62,402 nt of DNA from Campylobacterales bacterium (GTDB lineage Bacteria > Campylobacterota > Campylobacteria > Campylobacterales > Sulfurimonadaceae), in contig JAPLGN010000014.1 in the NCBI GenBank assembly GCA_026390135.1, positions 1 through 62,402 of the forward strand. The letters run 5' to 3'. Of this stretch, positions 55,117 through 62,402 are shown one piece after another. Position numbers and translations under genes: made by a program. Under the pieces are notes generated by a model, which saw only the letters and a list, made by a program, of their open reading frames with translations, did not search any database and had not been told where the DNA came from. Numbering within the stretch: the first letter of the stretch is position 1; each line of letters opens with the position of its first letter.

Positions 55117-56979
55117 TTAGCGTTTGATCCCTAATAATGTTTCTAACAGTGTATCGGATGTAGTAATCGTTTTGGCATTTGCCTGATACCCTCTTTGAAT
55201 AATAATAAGCTGCGTAAGTGATTTAGATAAATCGACATTAGAAGCTTCAAGAGCAGAAGATTGCATAAATCCACGTCCAGCAGTCGCGGCCGTACCGATG
55301 ATCGGATCGCCTGAGTTGGCAGATTGGAGGTAAACATTACCGCCATCACTTACAAGTCCTTCATTATTAGAAAACTTTGCCATCCCAATTTGGGCTAGAC
55401 CGAACGAACGACCGTTTGAAAATGACCCGACTAACGTACCGCTTTGGTCGATTCGAATACCAACCAAATCTCCACCCGGAAAACCATCTTGAGAAATACC
55501 GCTGGTGCCTGATGGATTATCAAAACTCGTTATACCGTCAAAACCGCCAATGCTTCCAAAATTTAGATTGACAGCTTGATTTCCAGCCGCACCATTATTG
55601 GGTGAAAAATCAATTCCTGGGATATTGTATCCCGCAAGCGCTCCACTGCTGTTAAACTGGACAACACCCCCCTCAAGAATATTAATATTAGGGGCAATTC
55701 CACCGATGGAGCCAGGGACAGGTACAGTTATCGTATATCCCCACTCCGCAATATTAGTGCTTGTATTAACGTATTGTTTACGAAAATCCATCTTAACTGT
55801 GTGCTTACTCCCCAGTGAATCATAGACATCGATGCTGGCCGAATGGGTAGCAGCATTCATTGCTTGAGCTTGTTTAAGGGATGTTGATCCAGCCGGAAGA
55901 GCACCTGCCATGGTAGCAAAGTTGGCAGTAAATCGCGTATTTTCTACCGTATTAGCATCTTTAATACCTGAAACAGCTATTGTTAAAGGATTTCCAGCAA
56001 CATCACTATTACTAACATTAATTTTACCTTGATCATTAATAATAATAGCTGCAGTTGACGATGTCGCCTGCGCTAAGGTCTGTAAACCTGCACGTAACTC
56101 TTCAGTGGTACGAAAATAATAAATATCCGGAACGGCAGGGCTCGCAAGAACTGGCGGTACAGCCAACGGATTTGCCGCAACAGCTGCTATTGGTGTGCCG
56201 ACAATCGTCCCCTCTAAGGCAGCATTCGTAGTGTATCGGAATTCTCTTGTAGTTGAATTGTTATTAAATGAAACAGTAAGCCCTTGCCCACCGACTCCGG
56301 CTATATCGGGAGTTAGTTGAAATGCCTGTCCACTAGCATTAAACATAACACCCACATCTTCTGACTTTTCTGTCCCTTGTAACCCGGCAGTAGAATCAAG
56401 CGCATAGGTTGGTCCATATTGGGTTACCGTTTCACTGGAGCTCAAATTGGCTTTTACAACAACTTGACTACTAGCATTAGCGGGTGTTGTTAATCCGGGT
56501 GGGATCTTGATATTGGCAATCGGTGCAGTCGCATCAACGAGACCCGTATTCTTATCTCGTAACCACCCTTGGACGATAAAACCATTGTTATCAACAAAAT
56601 TACCTGCTCCATCAAATTTAAAGTCTCCAGAACGAGAGTATTTATAGGTACTCCCGCCATCACTAGAGACGACAAAAAATCCATCACCCTGAATGGCAAC
56701 GTCGGTATTTTTATCCGTATTTTGTATCGAACCTTGTGAGAAGATACGCGTCATAGAGCTGACCGTAGTTCCTAATCCAACCTGAACTGCATTTTTACCG
56801 CCTAATGCCCCTTGTGGTGCAGTTGCAATTTGGTTGGTCTGAGCCAGCAAATCCGAAAAATTGGCACGAGAATATTTATAACCAATCGTATTAACGTTGG
56901 CAATGTTATTAGATTCGACGTCCATTGCAATCTGATGAGATTGCAATCCGGAGACGCCAGAGTAAAGTGACTTTAGCAT
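55117..56979 (-). CDS. flgE: Flagellar hook protein FlgE
   Basis: A 620-residue protein: the N-terminus SLYSGVSGLQSHQIAMDVES and the C-terminus SLTQLIIIQRGYQANAKTIT form the D0 coiled-coil domains of axial proteins, with the D1 motif FSQGSIQNTDKNTDVAIQGDG. The middle, about 150-450, is a variable surface domain. It assembles the flagellar hook outside the cell. A sigma-54-type site lies 36 bases upstream. Fourth in the leftward fliK-flgD-flgE2-flgE run. Confidence 0.93.
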   Translation of the reverse strand: MLKSLYSGVSGLQSHQIAMDVESNNIANVNTIGYKYSRANFSDLLAQTNQIATAPQGALGGKNAVQVGLGTTVSSMTRIFSQGSIQNTDKNTDVAIQGDGFFVVSSDGGSTYKYSRSGDFKFDGAGNFVDNNGFIVQGWLRDKNTGLVDATAPIANIKIPPGLTTPANASSQVVVKANLSSSETVTQYGPTYALDSTAGLQGTEKSEDVGVMFNASGQAFQLTPDIAGVGGQGLTVSFNNNSTTREFRYTTNAALEGTIVGTPIAAVAANPLAVPPVLASPAVPDIYYFRTTEELRAGLQTLAQATSSTAAIIINDQGKINVSNSDVAGNPLTIAVSGIKDANTVENTRFTANFATMAGALPAGSTSLKQAQAMNAATHSASIDVYDSLGSKHTVKMDFRKQYVNTSTNIAEWGYTITVPVPGSIGGIAPNINILEGGVVQFNSSGALAGYNIPGIDFSPNNGAAGNQAVNLNFGSIGGFDGITSFDNPSGTSGISQDGFPGGDLVGIRIDQSGTLVGSFSNGRSFGLAQIGMAKFSNNEGLVSDGGNVYLQSANSGDPIIGTAATAGRGFMQSSALEASNVDLSKSLTQLIIIQRGYQANAKTITTSDTLLETLLGIKR

Positions 56980-57014
56980 AATATGTCCTTCTTAATCACA
57001 AAGTAAAAATAATA

Positions 57015-57031
57015 AGCAAAAAATGATCCAT
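57015..57031 (-). promoter_or_regulatory. Sigma-54-type promoter before flgE
   Basis: TGGATCATTTTTTGCT on the minus strand has GG and GC exactly 10 bases apart (GC at 57016-57017, GG at 57028-57029), as in -24/-12 RpoN promoters. It lies in the 55-base gap between flgE2 and flgE, next to the flgE2 stop. Confidence 0.65.
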
Positions 57032-57034
57032 AAT

Positions 57035-58369
57035 TTATCGATGCATCTGCAACGCTTTTTGAATCATCTCATCTACTGTGGTAATGGTTTTAGAATTAGC
57101 CTGATAAGCACGCTGCATTACGATCATGTCCGTTAACCCAACAGACATATCCACGTTGGAACCTTCCAGATAACCACTTTTAATACCCGCACCAGAAATA
57201 GCATTTCCCGATGCATCTGTCCAAAAGAGTGGCTTTCCGCTGTTTGAACTCTGTGAATAGTACGTTCCGCCTTCACTGTTGAGACCTTGATCATTTTGGA
57301 AGTGATAGACAGCCACGCGCCCAATAGCACTTTGGCGTCCATTGGAAAAATCGGCGATAATAATTCCATCCGCATTGATTCCATATTTAGTCAATGTTCC
57401 TCCCGATATTCCATCCGATGTTGAGGAGCCACTGAGACCGAGACTATCAATTGAAATCATACCGCTGTAATTACTTCCTAGATCGATGCTTACTGGCGAG
57501 CCATTATTATTAACAGAGGGAAGAGTAGAACTGACTAATCCTCCAGATGTACCAAAAAGTGCCTGACCATTTTGCGTATCGTAAACGATACTGCCATCAG
57601 TCGACATGACCGTAGCAGTTATGTCCCATGATTTTCCTTCAGTAGGTTGAATAGCACTTTGGGTAAATGTAAGCTTGAGTCGATTGGTTTCATTGTTCCC
57701 GCTTATAACGTCAGAGCTGATGGTTCGAGCTTCATTCGTTGTGCCAAGATTGCCAAAAAATTGTGATACAGTAGTAGGTACTACCGGATAAGCAAGCCGT
57801 GTTGGGAACTCAAGAATGCCTTGTTTATCGATACCTGCCAACGGAACATCGGTTGTTGGATTACTGACAACATAGGCACCACTGGTACCATTGGTCGCCG
57901 TATCACCATAATCAAACGCACCGTTATAGGCAAAGTTAGTGAGCATCGTTCCATTAACGTATTGGCCATCGCCCGTTACCAATCTAGAGACAGAAGAATT
58001 GACATTACCGTTCACTGTTTGTGCAGTATCGAATGCAAAAGTCCCATCTCTAGTAAAAGAGGTTTGATTCTTAGACGTGACACCAAACCATCCATTGCCT
58101 TCAAGAGCAAGATCAGTAAATCGATCAGAGGAGAGCATTGAGCCTTGCTTGAATTGAATGCTTGTAGTTTGCAGTCTTGCGCCATAACCGATATCGTTTG
58201 CCGTTGGAGTATTACCGCTGGATATTACTTTACTAAAAATATCGGCGAACTCAGCTGTCGAACCCTTATAAGCAGTCGTCGAGATATTGGCCAAATTATT
58301 TGAAACTACATCTAAAGCGTATTGATTACTCTGAAGTCCCGATATTCCTGCGTAATAACCCTGTGTCAT
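57035..58369 (-). CDS. Second FlgE-type flagellar hook/basal body protein
   Basis: A 444-residue protein with N-terminal YYAGISGLQSNQYALDVVSN and C-terminal DMIVMQRAYQANSKTITTVD, as in hook proteins, and FKQGSMLSSDRFTDLALEGNG. It is shorter than the adjacent FlgE in the variable middle. Campylobacterota often have two such genes; one may be the hook proper and the other a hook-related or cap-type part. 12 bases downstream of flgD. Confidence 0.88.
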   Translation of the reverse strand: MTQGYYAGISGLQSNQYALDVVSNNLANISTTAYKGSTAEFADIFSKVISSGNTPTANDIGYGARLQTTSIQFKQGSMLSSDRFTDLALEGNGWFGVTSKNQTSFTRDGTFAFDTAQTVNGNVNSSVSRLVTGDGQYVNGTMLTNFAYNGAFDYGDTATNGTSGAYVVSNPTTDVPLAGIDKQGILEFPTRLAYPVVPTTVSQFFGNLGTTNEARTISSDVISGNNETNRLKLTFTQSAIQPTEGKSWDITATVMSTDGSIVYDTQNGQALFGTSGGLVSSTLPSVNNNGSPVSIDLGSNYSGMISIDSLGLSGSSTSDGISGGTLTKYGINADGIIIADFSNGRQSAIGRVAVYHFQNDQGLNSEGGTYYSQSSNSGKPLFWTDASGNAISGAGIKSGYLEGSNVDMSVGLTDMIVMQRAYQANSKTITTVDEMIQKALQMHR

Positions 58370-58381
58370 TATGATTTCCTT

Positions 58382-59059
58382 TTATTGAGCCGTTATCTCT
58401 TTGATCATACTGAAATCAATATAGCTTGAGCCCAGTTTGGCATACGTTTTACCACTGTCAAACTTAATGGATTCAATCGGATAGAGTCCGACGCGTGATG
58501 TACCAGAGGTGCCATCCGCTTTAGTGTAGGTCGATTCGGCATAATAGGTCCCGGCATCCACTTTCGCATTGGCACTATTGGTGCCGTCCCAGCTGTATTT
58601 TGCCACTCCTGCGCTTGTTGCTCCAATCGGCATTGCTTTGATAACTTTGCCGTTAACATCCATAATATTGACATTGCCGCTTGTAACGTCAGTTGGAAAA
58701 TAAAGTTCAAAATCAGAAGTTTTTCCGGTTGCGAGCGTAATCGCGTTACTGCCTGTATCTGCTATTTTCCCGATAGCAGAGATACCGGAATATTGCGCCG
58801 ATGCAGCAAGTGACGTAGCTAATGTTGCCAATGATTTATTGGTATTCTCAGCCGATTCCAACGTCGCAAGCTGAGAGGTTTGAGAGAGAATCTTCTCACT
58901 GTCCATCGGAGCCGTAGGGTCTTGGTATTTAAGCTCCAGCAAAAGAAGCTTTAAAAAGTCATCTTTCCCCAAAACACTGTTTGGATTGGTTGTAGTTGAT
59001 GATGCAGCCGCTGCCGTAGATGCTGCTGTTACTTGTTTGCCGTATGCGTCAATTGCCAT
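58382..59059 (-). CDS. flgD: Flagellar hook assembly protein FlgD
   Basis: A 225-residue protein: NSVLGKDDFLKLLLLELKYQ, DPTAPMDSEKILSQTSQLAT (the conserved FlgD N-terminal core), then a beta-rich FLG_IG-like part (VNIMDVNGKVIKAMPIG). FlgD caps the growing hook. Its N-terminus is Ala/Thr/Ser-rich, a probable export signal. 15 bases after fliK. Confidence 0.93.
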   Translation of the reverse strand: MAIDAYGKQVTAASTAAAASSTTTNPNSVLGKDDFLKLLLLELKYQDPTAPMDSEKILSQTSQLATLESAENTNKSLATLATSLAASAQYSGISAIGKIADTGSNAITLATGKTSDFELYFPTDVTSGNVNIMDVNGKVIKAMPIGATSAGVAKYSWDGTNSANAKVDAGTYYAESTYTKADGTSGTSRVGLYPIESIKFDSGKTYAKLGSSYIDFSMIKEITAQ

Positions 59060-59074
59060 AATAAACTCCTTTAA

Positions 59075-60460
59075 TTACGCGTAATGCGGTAAGATGATTT
59101 CAAGAGCACTTAACTGCTCCTCGTTGGATTCAAGCTCTGCGAGCGATTGATACGATTGAAAACGGTTAGGCTGCTGTTGCTGTTGCTGCCCATTTTGATT
59201 TTGCTGTTGATTCTCTCCGCCCGACATAAAGTTCATCGTTGCATTCGTAATCCCCTGCCCAGCCAATTGCGATTTAAGCTCAGTTGCATTGTGTGCGAGG
59301 AAGGCAACACTGCTTGCATTATTAGACTGAATATTGACATGAACGTTATTTCCCCTCTGTACGAGCGTCACCTCAACTTCTCCCAGTTTTTCAGGATTAA
59401 GCTTCATAGTAACACGCGTAAAAGGCGATTTATAGTTTTCCGCTGCTTCTTTGAGATCGCTTGCGAAGTGACGCATGCTTTGCACAGCTTCTTTTGATTT
59501 CACCTCGAGTGAATCTGATTTAAGGACTGTTGCAGCTTTTACCGGTTCCTCGAGTATTTTTTCACTTTTTTTGACCTCTGCCTTCTCGCTCTCATTCCCG
59601 CCACGCAGCAACGCGCTCAAGGGATCGGCATGACTCACAGTAAGAGGTTTAAGTGTCTCTTTTATTCCTTCTTTTGGAAGCTCTGCCGATACTTGCTTTT
59701 CTACCTCAGGAGCTGGTGTTGCTTTCAATCCTTTAAGTAGGGATTGGAGTGGTTGGCTGTTTGCTTTATCACTCTCTTTAGAGGTTGTTTTGTCATTGCC
59801 TTTAGTCGGCTTAGCCTCAACCTGAACCGTTTTAGTATCATTCAATGTCCCAATAAGTGATTCCAGTGTTTTTAAATCCGCAGGTACAGCACTTTTAGCG
59901 GGTTCTTTCACTTCAATAACACGCTTAGAGAGCAATGAATCGCTTAATCCTTTGAACGTTGGCTTCTCTTTATCCTCCAACGTTGAAAGAGTAATCTCGC
60001 TCATATTGATGCCCAGCTTATCCGCCAGCTCGACAAGTCCCATAAGTGTTTTAGGAAGGGTTTTCCCCTCCGTTTTGTACTCAGGAGCTTTTTCCATGAT
60101 AGTATTTTTGAGATACTCTTTAGCTTTATAAATAAGAGAATGTACCTGATCGTTACTCAGCACTTCTACGAGCTCTTTAGGGAGTACTTTTTTCTCTTCG
60201 ATTGCGAGTAAGTTTGCCAAATCTTTCGGATTGCTCTTTATGCTCTCGGTGGATTTAGTAGATTTTACAACGTCTGTATTTTTGGCTAATTTAGGATCAA
60301 CTACCACCCCAAAACTTTTTTCATTTTTTACTGGAGTATTGAGCGAGGATAAAAGCTGCGCAAACACGTCATTAGACTTCGTGTTTTTGCCCTTCGACGA
60401 ACCGCCTAGTAAATCAATAAGTGATGATGGCGTTTTGTTATCTTTGCTTTGAACGACCAT
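59075..60460 (-). CDS. fliK: Flagellar hook-length control protein FliK
   Basis: A 461-residue protein, low-complexity Lys/Glu/Ser/Thr-rich in the N-terminal 330 residues, with the FliK C-terminal domain (about 340-425: RVTMKLNPEKLGEVEVTLVQ) and a Gln/Asn-rich tail. FliK is the molecular ruler and switches export from hook to filament subunits. It leads the operon fliK-flgD-flgE2-flgE, preceded by a sigma-54-type promoter. Confidence 0.9.
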   Translation of the reverse strand: MVVQSKDNKTPSSLIDLLGGSSKGKNTKSNDVFAQLLSSLNTPVKNEKSFGVVVDPKLAKNTDVVKSTKSTESIKSNPKDLANLLAIEEKKVLPKELVEVLSNDQVHSLIYKAKEYLKNTIMEKAPEYKTEGKTLPKTLMGLVELADKLGINMSEITLSTLEDKEKPTFKGLSDSLLSKRVIEVKEPAKSAVPADLKTLESLIGTLNDTKTVQVEAKPTKGNDKTTSKESDKANSQPLQSLLKGLKATPAPEVEKQVSAELPKEGIKETLKPLTVSHADPLSALLRGGNESEKAEVKKSEKILEEPVKAATVLKSDSLEVKSKEAVQSMRHFASDLKEAAENYKSPFTRVTMKLNPEKLGEVEVTLVQRGNNVHVNIQSNNASSVAFLAHNATELKSQLAGQGITNATMNFMSGGENQQQNQNGQQQQQQPNRFQSYQSLAELESNEEQLSALEIILPHYA

Positions 60461-60495
60461 ACAACATCCTTTGTAGAAATAATTAAAGACTATAA

Positions 60496-60513
60496 AGCAA
60501 AAAATATTCCAAT
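60496..60513 (-). promoter_or_regulatory. Sigma-54-type promoter before fliK
   Basis: TTGGAATATTTTTTGCT on the minus strand has GG and GC exactly 10 bases apart (GC at 60497-60498, GG at 60509-60510). It lies 36 bases before the fliK ATG. Together with the site before flgE this matches RpoN control of hook genes in Helicobacter and Campylobacter. Confidence 0.7.
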
Positions 60514-60595
60514 TACTACAAAAGTCACTTAAACCAACCTTAACTTTATTTTAGATAGAATTCGCGAAAATATTTGCTTCCCACAAGGACATTCA

Positions 60596-62401
60596 ATGCA
60601 AAAAATTCGTAATATCGCCGTCATCGCACACGTTGACCACGGTAAAACCACTTTAGTTGACGGATTGCTCAAGCAATCTGGAACGTATGGCAGCCACGAG
60701 CAAGTCAACGAAAGAGCAATGGACTCTAACGTCCTTGAGAAAGAACGCGGAATTACCATTCTTTCTAAAAATACCGCAATTCGTTATGGTGATCACAAGA
60801 TCAACGTTATCGATACTCCGGGCCACGCCGATTTCGGTGGAGAAGTTGAGCGCGTATTGAAAATGGTTGACGGTGCGTTGATCCTCGTTGACGCTTACGA
60901 AGGGGTTATGCCTCAGACTAAGTTTGTTGTTAAGAAGATGCTTGCGCTTGGACTCAAGCCAATCGTTGTTATTAACAAAATCGACAAACCTTCCGCTGAT
61001 CCTGAGCGCGTAGTTGATGAAGTATTTGACCTTTTCGTAGCAATGGACGCAACGGAAGATCAACTTGATTTCCCAATCATCTATGCAGCAGCTCGTGATG
61101 GTATTGCAAAACTCAATATGTCTGACCCTGATGGCGATTTCACGTGTTTGTTTAACACCATTCTTGAAAAAATTCCTGAGCCTACTGGTGATGCTGAGAA
61201 CCCAACACAATTACAAGTTTTCACATTGGACTACGATAATTATGTTGGTAAAATCGGTATTGCTCGTATTTTCAACGGACGCATTTCAAAAGGGGATAAT
61301 ATCCTCCTTGCAAAAGCAGACGGCGAAATGGTTAAGGGTAAAATCTCTAAACTTATTGGATTTATGGGTCTTAACCGTACAGAAATCCAAACCGCAGAAG
61401 CGGGCGACATCGTTGCCCTTGCAGGTATCGAAACCGTAGACGTTGGGGATACCATTTGTGATCCTAACAATCCTATGCCTTTGGATCCTATGCACGTTGA
61501 AGAGCCTACGTTGAACGTATTCTTCTCGGTTAATGACTCTCCACTTGCGGGTCAAGAAGGGAAACATATTACTTCAAACAAAATTCGTGAGCGTTTGGAA
61601 TCAGAAATGAATACCAACGTTGCAATGCGTTGTGAAGTAATCGGTGAGGGTAAATTCCAAGTTTCAGGACGTGGAGAACTTCAAATCACTATTCTTGCAG
61701 AAAATATGCGTCGTGAGGGCTTCGAGTTCGGTATCGGGCGTCCGGAAGTTATCATACGTGAAATCGAAGGGGTCAAATGTGAGCCATTCGAGCACCTCGT
61801 AGTTGACCTTCCTCAAGAGTTTGCAGGAAGTATCATCGAGCGTCTTGGTCGTCGTAAAGCAGAAATGACAGCGATGGTTCCAATGGGTGAGGGCTTTACT
61901 CGTGTTGAGTTCGTTATCCCTGCGCGTGGACTTATTGGTTTCCGTGGACAATTCTTGACTGAAACCAAAGGAGAGGGTGTTATGAACCACTCTTTTATGG
62001 AGTTCCGCCCATACACGGCAAGTGGCGTTGAGAGCCGTCAGTACGGAGCATTGACTTCTATGGAAGACGGTGTTACCTTGGCGTTCTCCCTTGCAAACTT
62101 GCAAGAGCGTGGAGTATTGTTTGTTAATCCTCAAACAAAAGTATACAAAGGGATGATCGTTGGTGAGCATAGCCGAACCAATGACCTTGACGTTAATCCG
62201 ATCAAAGGAAAAGCGCAATCAAACGTCCGTTCATCAGGAGCAGACGAAGCGATCAAACTTGTACCACCACGTGATATGAACCTTGAGCGTGCACTTGAAT
62301 GGATCGAAGATGATGAACTTCTTGAAGTAACTCCTCTTACTATCCGTATCCGTAAAAAATGGTTGGATCCAGCGGATCGTAAACGTTACGCTAAAAAGTA
62401 A
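60596..62401 (+). CDS. typA: GTP-binding translational factor TypA/BipA
   Basis: A 601-residue translational GTPase: G1 [10 protein letters not shown]3 [11 protein letters not shown]4 NKIDKP, then domains II-V and the BipA-specific C-terminus with [20 protein letters not shown]. It binds the ribosome and acts in 50S assembly and stress or cold adaptation. The gene is complete, with TAA at 62399-62401. It is divergent from fliK with a 135-base gap. Confidence 0.96.
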   Translation: MQKIRNIAVIAHVDHGKTTLVDGLLKQSGTYGSHEQVNERAMDSNVLEKERGITILSKNTAIRYGDHKINVIDTPGHADFGGEVERVLKMVDGALILVDAYEGVMPQTKFVVKKMLALGLKPIVVINKIDKPSADPERVVDEVFDLFVAMDATEDQLDFPIIYAAARDGIAKLNMSDPDGDFTCLFNTILEKIPEPTGDAENPTQLQVFTLDYDNYVGKIGIARIFNGRISKGDNILLAKADGEMVKGKISKLIGFMGLNRTEIQTAEAGDIVALAGIETVDVGDTICDPNNPMPLDPMHVEEPTLNVFFSVNDSPLAGQEGKHITSNKIRERLESEMNTNVAMRCEVIGEGKFQVSGRGELQITILAENMRREGFEFGIGRPEVIIREIEGVKCEPFEHLVVDLPQEFAGSIIERLGRRKAEMTAMVPMGEGFTRVEFVIPARGLIGFRGQFLTETKGEGVMNHSFMEFRPYTASGVESRQYGALTSMEDGVTLAFSLANLQERGVLFVNPQTKVYKGMIVGEHSRTNDLDVNPIKGKAQSNVRSSGADEAIKLVPPRDMNLERALEWIEDDELLEVTPLTIRIRKKWLDPADRKRYAKK

Positions 62402-62402
62402 T

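Overview
The window looks like a chromosomal segment of a free-living, motile, respiratory member of the Campylobacterota, probably close to Sulfurimonas/Sulfuricurvum. I infer this from gene content and order, not from a search. The recA-eno-(FtsB-like)-(AMIN protein) order resembles the Helicobacter/Campylobacter arrangement. A futalosine-pathway menaquinone gene (mqnD) sits beside fliQ and murB. Flagellar hook genes are preceded by sigma-54-type GG-N10-GC sites, there are two FlgE-type hook proteins, CcoG points to a cbb3 oxidase, and genes are tightly packed with many ATGA overlaps. No phage, IS element, CRISPR array or rRNA is visible, and no gene-free stretch exceeds 300 bases.

Layout. 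1-5.2 kb: 3' end of purM, a haem-binding protein, then a leftward block of ccoG with a recombinase-like regulator, murB, fliQ and mqnD. 5.3-8.6 kb: rightward recA-eno-FtsB-like-AMIN operon behind a promoter region with a 14-bp direct repeat. 8.6-14.3 kb: leftward tpx, tsaD, hydrolase, dxr, cdsA, a small protein and an NFACT protein. 14.4-22.0 kb: two chemoreceptors around a TonB receptor/membrane protein/Cys-rich-domain cluster (possible corrinoid uptake) and a PAS-GGDEF-EAL protein; a relic of a second Cys-rich gene follows the last one. 22.1-28.7 kb: tamA-tamB, then hemerythrin-DUF2249-polytopic membrane protein. 28.9-32.0 kb: tRNA-Ser, CDF transporter, SPFH/NfeD pair, tRNA-Ala. 32.1-35.3 kb: small signalling genes, including a broken receiver and an apparently frameshifted histidine kinase around an HDOD gene. 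35.2-40.5 kb: SafE-like/HMA pair, PP-loop ATPase, dnaG, a Sel1-phospholipase A fusion, rpsU. 40.6-46.2 kb: purT, a 2-hydroxyacid dehydrogenase, an AEC transporter and an unusual SdhA/SdhB-like pair with an unannotated 32-residue acidic ORF between them, then a paired inverted repeat. 46.2-54.8 kb: YajQ, HD-GYP, a DNA-binding coiled-coil protein, a SUV3-like helicase, rhodanese-DUF309-nitroreductase-MscS, an MFS transporter and an RDD protein. 54.8-60.5 kb: a short structured intergenic region, then flgE, a second flgE, flgD and fliK. 60.6 kb to the end: typA/bipA.

The most notable points are these. (1) The SdhAB-like enzyme has Gln at the usual covalent-flavin His, a fourth Cys in the third Fe-S motif, no membrane anchor gene, and a microprotein ORF with a very strong ribosome binding site. 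(2) A serine-recombinase-like protein without catalytic residues is translationally coupled to ccoG. (3) ATTCCC-N8-GGGAAT (dRS3-like) repeats share extended flanks at two distant loci. (4) A signalling cluster shows two independent frame lesions. (5) A gene relic lies directly behind an inserted-looking GGDEF-EAL gene. Cyclic-di-GMP genes are numerous (GGDEF-EAL, degenerate GGDEF, YajQ, HD-GYP). No single region is clearly a wholly new system; the sdh-like locus and the ccoG-linked dead recombinase are the best candidates for new biology.
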